From the NCBI GenBank assembly GCA_947500645.1, contig CANMSD010000004.1:87093-151092 (forward strand): a stretch of 64,000 nucleotides of DNA, given 5' to 3'. A program made the position numbers and the translations under genes. This document shows positions 46,998-54,378 of the stretch, piece after piece; within the stretch, counting starts at the first letter, position 1; each line of letters starts with the position of its first letter. The notes below the pieces were generated by a model that saw only the letters and a list, made by a program, of their open reading frames with translations, was not told the origin of the DNA and ran no database searches. Origin of the DNA: an uncultured Erythrobacter sp. Lineage in GTDB: Bacteria; Pseudomonadota; Alphaproteobacteria; Sphingomonadales; Sphingomonadaceae.

Positions 46998-48983
46998 TCA
47001 CCAGCGTTGTCGCAGTCCCGCTGGGATAATCTCGATCGGCGATACGTAATCTGATGGCGGCGCTGGCATAATCTGTGGTGCCATTTCATCTGTCCGCTCC
47101 TCAGCCGGTACCGGCTCGAATGTGGTCCCCTCATCCGTCTCCACTGCACGTAAAGGCCCACCATCTTCGGGGAAGCAACCCGCCATTTCGCCACCATAAC
47201 GGTAAAGGCACGATTTGCCGTCCTCCCCGATCCGAATCTGTACAGCGTTACCCCGAGGGTATCGCGTGCAATAGTCGCCTTCAATCACAGTTTCGCCGTC
47301 GGCGGCATAGAGACAACCCCGACCGAATTCGCCCTCGGGGCGTGCGATACCTTCACTGAGCACAAAGCTGACGCGGCCAGAATCCCTTAACCCGCCAGGA
47401 AAGCGCTCTAGAGATTGTAACAGTCGGAATTCGTCATCGTGTTTCGTCGGTTCGACGATACCTTGATAGGCAAGCCTTGCGAGGCCAAATTCCCCGGGCA
47501 AGAGTTCGTACCGCTCAACCGAGGTTGCCGAAACTATGCTTGCGAGTTCTGGGTTGCCTAATCCGCGCGGACGTTCATCGGTCACCGTCCACCAGATGTC
47601 GGGATCAAAACCTTCCGGCGGTGGAACGCCCCCGTTGAAACGCTCGATTTGCAATGAAGGCAAGAACGCTTTGCCAATCCTGCCCGATGCGGCGCGGGTC
47701 TCCAGACCGGTGACAGCAGCGATGACTGTCTCAAGCTGCGCAGAACCGTAATTGGCTTGGTTTCGTGCCTTGCGAACCGGAAAACAATCACTACCGAAAT
47801 GGACTCTGGCCTGCGCGACCCCTGTGACACCCGCCATCGCATTCCCTGCTGCATCATGCGTTTCGGAAAGGATAACGACCTGTGAGACACGTTCGGTCGC
47901 TCCGGAGATGTCCCAGATCACTGGATCCTCCGTCATCAAAAGGATATATAAGGGCGTGTCGCCAGGCTCTACATTGACTTCAACAATGCTGGTTTCGCGG
48001 TCTTGCCCTCCAATCGCTACGGTCGAGCCAAGCTGGCCGCTGATGGCAGCGATGGCGACTGCTTCGGCAGCCCCGGCTGGTTGTGGCAATTTGCAAAGCG
48101 GTAAGGTCGCGATATTCTGCGCGACTTTCACAGTGCGGCGACCGGCTCGGTACTCTGAGCTCGAAACTGTCCCATCGCCATCGGTATCGATCCGCGCAAA
48201 CTGTCTGAGAAAGGCGGCAGTCAGCTCACTCTCGGCAAGTCTGCTATCACCATTGTTGTCGAGCTGAAAAATACGCTCAAACATACGGTTGCGGCGGTCC
48301 TGCTTGCGTGTATTCAGCGCCGATGGGACCGATTGCCCTGCCATTTCGGCAGCGGTCACGACGCCGTTTCCGTCTAGGTCAATCTTGTCAAACTGGATGT
48401 TGGGCTCCTCAGTCACTGCAGGGCGCATCGCTGCAAAGGCAGCTAACATCTCCTCTTGGTTCAGACGCGCGTCGCCATTAATATCTGCCTCGGTGAAGAT
48501 TTGTGACCGTCGGCCCGGGCTCCGAACAAGGTCGCTCAGTTCAACCAGGCCATCCTTGTCAAAGTCGTAGATTTCGAAGATGCCCTCAGCCCCTTTGCGA
48601 CCGCTTCGTCGGTCTTCGATTGCAGCGAGGATTTCGGCTTCAGTTAGAGCGCCATCGCCATTCGCATCCATTTCAGCGATCTGGCGTTCATACCTCGCAA
48701 TCCGGCTCGCAATGCCAGCAAGTGCCTGTTCGCGTAGTCGGGTATCCATGCGCGCGACATCGTCTCGGTCGAGCCCGTTGCCATCGGAATCAACCGCACG
48801 GTACGCCTCAATCAGGTTTTCGAGATAAGCATCCTGTGCCGACCCAGATCGTACATTAGCGAGCAGGATCGTCGCTGGATCATAGCGAGAGCCGGAGGCA
48901 ATCTGATCTTGCGCCGTCGAATGGGTGGCGAACATCGCAGCGACCACCGCAATGCTTGAGAAGTACCAGGTGGGTCGGGCCAT
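46998..48983 (-). CDS. Secreted protein with seven EF-hand-like loops
   Basis: ATG 48983 has GGAGAA upstream and opens a signal peptide ending STAQ (residue 25); the frame can extend to 49013. The 661-aa protein carries seven calcium-loop motifs at about 65-76 (DSDGNGLDRDDV), 106-117, 140-151, 167-178, 202-213, 242-253 and 266-277 (DTDGDGTVSSSE). A ~380-residue C-terminal part follows that I do not recognise, with several cysteines and no catalytic motif. It is probably a periplasmic or secreted calcium-binding protein. It stands alone on its strand. Confidence 0.85.
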   Translation of the reverse strand: MARPTWYFSSIAVVAAMFATHSTAQDQIASGSRYDPATILLANVRSGSAQDAYLENLIEAYRAVDSDGNGLDRDDVARMDTRLREQALAGIASRIARYERQIAEMDANGDGALTEAEILAAIEDRRSGRKGAEGIFEIYDFDKDGLVELSDLVRSPGRRSQIFTEADINGDARLNQEEMLAAFAAMRPAVTEEPNIQFDKIDLDGNGVVTAAEMAGQSVPSALNTRKQDRRNRMFERIFQLDNNGDSRLAESELTAAFLRQFARIDTDGDGTVSSSEYRAGRRTVKVAQNIATLPLCKLPQPAGAAEAVAIAAISGQLGSTVAIGGQDRETSIVEVNVEPGDTPLYILLMTEDPVIWDISGATERVSQVVILSETHDAAGNAMAGVTGVAQARVHFGSDCFPVRKARNQANYGSAQLETVIAAVTGLETRAASGRIGKAFLPSLQIERFNGGVPPPEGFDPDIWWTVTDERPRGLGNPELASIVSATSVERYELLPGEFGLARLAYQGIVEPTKHDDEFRLLQSLERFPGGLRDSGRVSFVLSEGIARPEGEFGRGCLYAADGETVIEGDYCTRYPRGNAVQIRIGEDGKSCLYRYGGEMAGCFPEDGGPLRAVETDEGTTFEPVPAEERTDEMAPQIMPAPPSDYVSPIEIIPAGLRQRW

Positions 48984-49173
48984 GAACTCGTTCTCCAAGA
49001 CTATTCCCGTCAAAGTCCACTGTTTTATTGATCACGAATGTTTCGAAAGCGTTAGTTCGGGAGCGATGCCGATAGTGTGAGCAGAAACTGCTTCACAAGA
49101 TCCACCCAAATTCTCAACTTTTGCTGGCCTGGCAAGCGCGGAAATGCGTGCAACCTTACGCAGATGCCTCTAA

Positions 49174-49389
49174 CCACTCAGGAATGAAGAGACCTATAAA
49201 TCAGAAGGTGCATTTGTTCTGACCGTGCCCGCGCGTCTGCCAGATGCAATCGATACTCTAATGGCTGGAAACCTTGAGGTTCTGGAGGGTTCTGCCGAAC
49301 GAGAGAGCGAGTTGCTGGTCGACTTTCTCCAGCGAGTAATCGCAAATCTTGACTCAGTTGTGGGCCACGCGACAGACGGAAAATCATAA
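49174..49389 (+). pseudogene. Open fragment without start codon, possible gene remnant
   Basis: From a stop at 49173 to TAA 49389 the plus strand encodes 71 residues with protein-like composition (FVLTVPARLPDAIDTLMAGN, then LLVDFLQRVIANLDS), but no good start or ribosome site; an internal GTG would give ~51 aa. No family is recognised. It may be the tail of a lost gene. The rest of 48984-49467 holds nothing I can name. Confidence 0.25.
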
Positions 49390-49467
49390 GAGCGCTTGCT
49401 CCCAAACTCTCTGTTTTCGTGAACCACTAAGGTGCTGACACTTGCATCCATATCAGTCATCGAAGAG

Positions 49468-50253
49468 TTATGCAGAGGTATCGTTTCGCGCTGCAATAAG
49501 GAAAGCCAGATCCCAAGCGATCGTGCCTCCGATGGTGCGTCGCTCATCTTCGATCCGTTCGGCTAGATGGTCAGGTTCGATTTCATCCGCGCCCACGACG
49601 CCTTGCTGGATCATGCGCGGCAGCATCAACCGGGCGAGTGTCGGAATGAAGCTGGGCTCGTATGGCTGGAGGAGAATCGCTTCGCTACAGGCCTGTTGAA
49701 TGATAAGACCGTGATCTCGCATAAGCTCCGCAAGACACAAGCCTAACTTTACGTCACCACCTTCTGCCGCGACTGTGCTCCAGACCCAATCATAGATCTG
49801 GCGATGAATTGGCAAATCGCCAAGTCCACTGGGCAGATCGGCTCTTGCGTGCTCCTGAAACGCAAGAACTGCACCTGGCTTTGCGAGTTCGTGGAGGCGT
49901 GCAAGTGTCTCTGCTGCATCTGGCAGGTACATCAGGACACGGCGACCGATGATCGCATCGAACTTGCCAAGCCCTGACAAGGCTCCCGATAGGTCGGCGG
50001 CTCGGTAGTCAATAGGAGCTTTCCCGGCATTTGCTTCGTGAGATTGCGCTTTGGCCAGTGCCGGTTCGCTTTGGTCTATTGCGACGACCTCCCCATTGGG
50101 TCCTACGAGTGCGGCGACAAATCTGCTCAAGTCACCATCCCCGCAGCCCACATCAAGCACTCTCATACCTGCCGATATATCAACGCTTTCAAAGAAGCGG
50201 GCACTAGGGGCGTTGGCAGGATTGGCGACAGGCTGATTATCAGAATGAGACAT
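49468..50253 (-). CDS. SAM-dependent methyltransferase (class I)
   Basis: The 261-aa protein has motif I VLDVGCGDGDLSRFVA (~33-48), an acidic residue after strand 2 (VVAIDQSE) and motif III-like FDAIIGRRVLMYLPD. It resembles UbiE/COQ5-type small-molecule methyltransferases. The substrate cannot be read. The C-terminal third is helical. It lies between the EF-hand gene and the cobalamin operon, 100 nt from the latter's last gene, with no clear partner. The start at 50253 (MSHSDNQPV) puts motif I at the usual distance. Confidence 0.9.
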   Translation of the reverse strand: MSHSDNQPVANPANAPSARFFESVDISAGMRVLDVGCGDGDLSRFVAALVGPNGEVVAIDQSEPALAKAQSHEANAGKAPIDYRAADLSGALSGLGKFDAIIGRRVLMYLPDAAETLARLHELAKPGAVLAFQEHARADLPSGLGDLPIHRQIYDWVWSTVAAEGGDVKLGLCLAELMRDHGLIIQQACSEAILLQPYEPSFIPTLARLMLPRMIQQGVVGADEIEPDHLAERIEDERRTIGGTIAWDLAFLIAARNDTSA

Positions 50254-50352
50254 TGTTACATTATGGTTGAAAGTCAGGCGCAGGACAAGTGAACATTCGC
50301 TGACCTACCAACTGGATATTACACAACAGGCAATCCGCGTTTGACGTACTTC

Positions 50353-51171
50353 TCAGCTGCCGGTTTCGAAGACAACTCGCGTATGGAACTCGCCGTTCTC
50401 CCCGAACGCGTCCAAGCCTTCGGGCAGTCTTTTGATCAACCGCGCTCCGAATTCGTCACCGATTGAAACTTCAGAAAGGTCCGGGTCGACCGCGCTTACC
50501 ACGCATTTTGCGCGGCTAGCAGCAAGGTCATTTAGTAGAGCATCGTAGCTTACCTTCCATAAGGGAAATGACAGCGTAAGCTCTTTCGTGCGCGAGTGAT
50601 CGCCAAACGCACCCTCTCGCCATTCTCGAATATGCTCAAGGTGAAGGTCGCCGAAGCACAGCCTGTCGCAGCCGGGTACAAGATTGAGCGCGGCATCGAT
50701 GTGATCGAGGTAGTCAACTCCGGAGTGCAGCGGAACGCCGACTATGGGCAGTCCGAGATGGGTTGCTTGCAGCGCGACCTCGTCAACCGCAAATTCCTGA
50801 TGCGCAATGATGCGGCTGCGCGCATCGAAGGTCGTCAGCAGGACGATCGGCATCTCACCTTTGCGCGCAAGCGCCCGGTAGGCAAGATAGCTGTCCTTGC
50901 CGCCGCTCCAGAAGAGTACCTGTAGACGCCTGTCTGGATCAGGGCGATCATCGGTCAGCCATGCCGCCTGCTGAATGCGCCCAGCACGATCCGCGACGCT
51001 CACGGCCTCGTGGCCGAACGGGCAGTGACGGCAACCCGCGCCGCAGCAGCGGTCGCGTTCGAGCAAGCCGATGCGGGTGAAGACCTGATAGCCTGTGTCT
51101 GGATCGGTATAGGTCTTTTCGCCCTTGGTGCAGGCCTCTTCGTGCAGCGCCCAGTAGCTCGCGTCAGGCAA
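50353..51171 (-). CDS. DUF5522 domain fused to Dph6-like PP-loop ATP pyrophosphatase
   Basis: I choose TTG 51171, which overlaps the end of the preceding gene by 8 nt (coupling) and begins right at the conserved N-terminal region (PDASYWALHEEAC); the frame is open to 51258. The 272-aa protein has a small DUF5522-like module with a Cys/His cluster (CCGAGCRHCPFGH, 42-54), then an N-type ATP pyrophosphatase domain with PP-loop SGGKDS (89-94) and, near the C-terminus, GENGEFHT, the signature of the Dph6/diphthine-ammonia-ligase family. Such enzymes adenylate a carboxylate and add ammonia. Bacteria lack diphthamide, so another acid must be the substrate. It is the third gene of a cobalamin-riboswitch operon. 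Confidence 0.85.
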   Translation of the reverse strand: MPDASYWALHEEACTKGEKTYTDPDTGYQVFTRIGLLERDRCCGAGCRHCPFGHEAVSVADRAGRIQQAAWLTDDRPDPDRRLQVLFWSGGKDSYLAYRALARKGEMPIVLLTTFDARSRIIAHQEFAVDEVALQATHLGLPIVGVPLHSGVDYLDHIDAALNLVPGCDRLCFGDLHLEHIREWREGAFGDHSRTKELTLSFPLWKVSYDALLNDLAASRAKCVVSAVDPDLSEVSIGDEFGARLIKRLPEGLDAFGENGEFHTRVVFETGS

Positions 51172-51982
51172 GTTCCATGAACTCTGAGATGGTGTCCGAC
51201 AGCATGGCCAGACTGGGTAGCAGAGCCGGGCTTGGGCGGCTGAAATGCAGATGCCCATCGAGATGAACTATCGGACAATCGATTGGCAATTGATCGCTTT
51301 GAGCGCGGACCTCGTCGAACCCGTAGCAGGCCGCGACGACGAGATCCGGCCGGGCTGCAGCGATAGCTTCCCAGCTTGTCTCAAACGATGGTTCGCCAGC
51401 CTTGCCGAGCAGGTTGGTCGATCCCAGAAGCTCGACCATATCGGGCATCCAGTGTCCGGCGACGAAAGGCGGATCGAGCCAATCGAGGAAAGCCACGCGC
51501 AATCCACACGAATTGTGGCGTCCGCGATAGCCATTCAGGGTCGCGTCCCAGCGTTCTCGCAACGCACGCGCGTCGGACTGCCTACCGATTGCAGCGCCGA
51601 CTTGGTCGAAGCATGGCGGGACATCGACCAAACGATTGGGCGATAGATCGACCAACTTAGGCTTGCTTGGCAATGTGGCCACAGCTTTGCGCACATCACC
51701 AGAAGGGACTGCGCAAACATCGCACAGCGACTGGCTGATCACGACATCGGGCGCGAGCCGTTCAAGCGTTTCGATATCGAGCCGATAGAGCGGCTGCGAT
51801 GCGGTCTTCACTTGCCTGTCGATCTCTGCCGCGCTGGCACCGGTATCGATCCAGGTGCTGGTGAGCTTTGGCAGATGATCCCAATCGCCCGAGCAGCTGT
51901 GACTGACCCCGGCCAGCTCGTCGCCCGCTCCCAAGGCGACGACGATATCAGTCGCGCTTGGCAATAAGGATACGATGCGCAT
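51164..51982 (-). CDS. BtuF-like cobalamin/heme-binding protein without signal peptide
   Basis: The 272-aa protein matches the periplasmic-binding fold of BtuF/FhuD-type proteins (IVSLLPSATDIVVALGAGDE at the N-terminus, LAPDVVISQSLCDVC in the middle). The conserved fold begins at residue 3, so there is no room for a signal peptide and the protein is predicted cytoplasmic. ATG 51982 or 51985 are equivalent. It overlaps the upstream membrane-protein gene by ~35 nt and the downstream PP-loop gene by 8 nt, so all three form one operon under a cobalamin riboswitch. It may bind corrinoids in the cytoplasm; export by another route is possible. Confidence 0.85.
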   Translation of the reverse strand: MRIVSLLPSATDIVVALGAGDELAGVSHSCSGDWDHLPKLTSTWIDTGASAAEIDRQVKTASQPLYRLDIETLERLAPDVVISQSLCDVCAVPSGDVRKAVATLPSKPKLVDLSPNRLVDVPPCFDQVGAAIGRQSDARALRERWDATLNGYRGRHNSCGLRVAFLDWLDPPFVAGHWMPDMVELLGSTNLLGKAGEPSFETSWEAIAAARPDLVVAACYGFDEVRAQSDQLPIDCPIVHLDGHLHFSRPSPALLPSLAMLSDTISEFMELA

Positions 51983-52478
51983 CACTGCCTCCGATCATCG
52001 CGATCACTCCAAAGGCGAGCCCGCCATAGACCATATTGGCGAGGATACCTTTGAGGAGAAACGGAAGAGCCGCGACGTAGCAGGCGACCCATCCATCGAA
52101 CGTGTTGGGATAATAGCCCATCGCCATCGGTGTTAGGTTGGAGAGCAGATAGAAAACCAACGCGCTGAGGATTGAGGCGAAGGCAACCGATTTGACGGAA
52201 ACCGACCCAAGCAATCCGCGCACGGAAAGCGCTGCAGCCAAGTGGCCGATATAGACGAAGCTCATGGCCAGCGCGCCGTAGAAGCCGTTGATGGCGTCGA
52301 CAATAAGGATGGTAACGAGCACGGGGGCGAGCACCAATGATCTTGGCAGATAGGCGGCGGCGGCCATTCCCAGAGCGCCGACGGTCGATACTCCCATCGG
52401 GTGTGGTAAGGCGTGGGACGCAAGCCCCGCAAGCGAAAGCAGCACGACAAGCGCGCCGGTTCGGGCGTGTTGGTTCAT
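51948..52478 (-). CDS. DUF6580-like membrane protein, possible ECF-type cobalamin S-component
   Basis: ATG 52478 has GGAG ~9 nt upstream; the frame extends to 52610 but that would run into the riboswitch. The 176-aa protein is almost entirely membrane: about five or six helices, with the pattern of small substrate-specific (S) components of ECF transporters. It has a cobalamin riboswitch 48 nt upstream of its start, which strongly implies a role in corrinoid uptake. No ECF ATPase or T-component is in this window. Family name is assigned from recall and needs a profile search. Confidence 0.75.
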   Translation of the reverse strand: MNQHARTGALVVLLSLAGLASHALPHPMGVSTVGALGMAAAAYLPRSLVLAPVLVTILIVDAINGFYGALAMSFVYIGHLAAALSVRGLLGSVSVKSVAFASILSALVFYLLSNLTPMAMGYYPNTFDGWVACYVAALPFLLKGILANMVYGGLAFGVIAMIGGSDAHRILIAKRD

Positions 52479-52526
52479 TGATCGAACTCCGCAGACCGTC
52501 AGTCCTCGGACGGCGATTTGAAGGTT

Positions 52527-52680
52527 CGAGCGGCCGGTCTCCGGACTGACGGGTCTCGATCTACAGCGCCTTCCCATCCGCAAGGACAGTGGCATGTCGC
52601 TGCATATCACCCGATCACCGTTGCGAGGTCAGCGCCGGATTTGCACCGGCTTCCCGTTCACCATCTCGAATGCGCGTTAT
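52527..52680 (-). ncRNA. Cobalamin riboswitch
   Basis: On the minus strand the region contains, in order, GGTGAACGGGAAGCCGGTGC, AAATCCGGCGCTGACC, GCAACGGT, GCCACTG, GGGAAGG and the B12 box GTCAGTCCGGAGACC. This matches the conserved core of the AdoCbl/cobalamin riboswitch in the right order and spacing. It lies in the leader of the DUF6580/BtuF/PP-loop operon. Limits are approximate by ~15 nt. A short stem (CCGTC/GACGG) between the B12 box and the start codon may form part of the expression platform. Confidence 0.92.
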
Positions 52681-53056
52681 ACGCAGGAACAAATTAGCGC
52701 AGTTGTTGGGTGATGGGAATGGCGGGTTGCAACACGGAGAGATGATAGCGTTTTTGGGGCCGGAAGCGGAGTGTCTGCATTTGGCCCGCGGTGGAGCAAA
52801 TGCAGTCGCTCAGGGTGGAGGGCTACGGCGATAGCTACGCGGTTTGAATTGCCCTATCCATCATCTCGAAGTGCCGACCGAATAAACTTGCCAGCCGATC
52901 TGAAATGGCTTGGTCCCGCAGCTTTGGCCCAACGTCCAGGTGTCCACGCGTTGTTGGCCCCTTTCATTGGGCCGCCGTAGAGCTCTCTATTCGTATGCTT
53001 TTCGATGAAGTCCGTAAGTCTGGCATATCGGCCTCGGAGCAACAGCGGCCGGCTAG
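52681..53056. other. Gene-free stretch with repeat copy
   Basis: It holds the promoter side of the riboswitch operon and a dispersed repeat copy at 52751-52790. A 62-codon minus-strand frame at 52854-53042 has no recognisable features or partner. Confidence 0.35.
52751..52790 (+). repeat. Dispersed intergenic repeat, copy
   Basis: TTTGGGGCCGGAAGCGGAGT followed by GTCTGCATTTGG parallels TTTGGGGCCGATACCGGACT, GTCTGGTTCTGG at 46894. Confidence 0.5.
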
Positions 53057-54103
53057 CTAGCTCTTCATATGTTCCGAACCGGTCAGTTTAGAGCGCTTGC
53101 GTTCGCCGATTTCTCGCGGATCGGTGGTTTCGGCTTGGTCGAGCTCGACGCTGTCAGGCGCACTCTTGCGAGCCTCGCTCGGTGACCTGCCATAGTGTTT
53201 GCCGAACTGGCGTGCAAAATGGCGCTGGTCGTTATACCCGACCGCTCTTGCAACATCGCCGATCTTGGTATTGCGATCACCCGTCGTCAGCAGGTGGAGC
53301 GCGCGCGTCATCCGGCGCCCCGTGATGAAGCGCGCCACCCCGCCGACATTGTTGAACTCTCGGTAGACAACGGATCGCGATACCGGGAACTCCGCGAGCA
53401 AGGTTTCAGCGGAGAGCTTGGGATCGTCGAGGTTCGCATCAATAAATCGCCGCATCGCCAGCGACCGGCCTGCTTTCTTCTCACCCTCGCTATCACGCGC
53501 CATCCCTTCCAGCATGCCGCGCAAGAGCCCCAACATGGCAAGTCCCATCCGGTCCGCTTCCTCGGCCGTCGCGTGAACGATACGGATAGCGAATTCTTTG
53601 GCCGCCTTGGCGAACATTCGGGCGGCAGGATCCTCTTTATCGAACAGTTTCCAAGGTACATGGCGTGCCGGATCATAGCCTATAATAGGCGTAGAGACAC
53701 CGAAGGACAGACAGCTAAATTCATCGAGTTCGATCGCCAGCTGCGCTTCGTAGGTATCGAACGCGATATCGCCATCGGTAAAGAACACCTCCTGATTGTC
53801 CACTCGACCGCGCAGGGCCCCTCCAGTCACGACTCTGAAACGAACCGATTCTCCGATATCGTCCTTTGGATTGCGTCTCACGGCCACGCTCTGCTTTATG
53901 TTGTCAGCAAACATAACGTGCTCAAGCATCCAGAAATCCGCAGCCCCGGATAACTTTGGCGGGTCAGTTCCCAACGGCTCGATCTCGAACCGGCCTTCAA
54001 CGAAGCTGCGCGCCATCGCCAGCGCCTGCTCGACCGTCATATCTCCGGTCGTGATGTGCAGGTGGCGCGGCTTCGATGCCGCCGGATCGTCGGGATCGGT
54101 CAT
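53057..54103 (-). CDS. AraC family transcriptional regulator
   Basis: The 348-aa protein has an N-terminal sensor domain (~35-210) and a C-terminal AraC double helix-turn-helix (~225-320): LLAEFPVSRSVVYREFNN and VARAVGYNDQRHFARQFGKH, ending GRSPSEARK. It has a hydrophilic tail of ~30 residues. It is divergent from the second trimeric adhesin with 275 nt between starts, so it is a likely regulator of that gene. Unlike the regulator next to adhesin 1 it is soluble. The signal is unknown. Confidence 0.9.
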   Translation of the reverse strand: MTDPDDPAASKPRHLHITTGDMTVEQALAMARSFVEGRFEIEPLGTDPPKLSGAADFWMLEHVMFADNIKQSVAVRRNPKDDIGESVRFRVVTGGALRGRVDNQEVFFTDGDIAFDTYEAQLAIELDEFSCLSFGVSTPIIGYDPARHVPWKLFDKEDPAARMFAKAAKEFAIRIVHATAEEADRMGLAMLGLLRGMLEGMARDSEGEKKAGRSLAMRRFIDANLDDPKLSAETLLAEFPVSRSVVYREFNNVGGVARFITGRRMTRALHLLTTGDRNTKIGDVARAVGYNDQRHFARQFGKHYGRSPSEARKSAPDSVELDQAETTDPREIGERKRSKLTGSEHMKS

Positions 54104-54378
54104 AACTCATCCGAACATAGCATCGCGCCGGCAGGATTGATAATTGTGCGACCCTGAAGGGCTTTGATTTGATCCACGGGTTAGAACGTCTGACCCGGTT
54201 TTACAAAGCCGTTCCACCAACGCCGTGTGCACGTCCGTCCCAAACTATGTGGACGATTGTCTCTTTGTGCTGGTTGCGGGTTTTTACCATAGCTTTCGTT
54301 AACCATCGCGCCATAGCGCCGCGTCCCACATTCACACGCAAAATTCACTTTCAAAAAGAACCCAAGGGACGCAATGCA

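Noticed and set aside
52854..53042. 62-codon minus-strand frame between the riboswitch and the AraC gene
   Set aside because: No ribosome site, no partner, no recognised family; not enough to call a gene.
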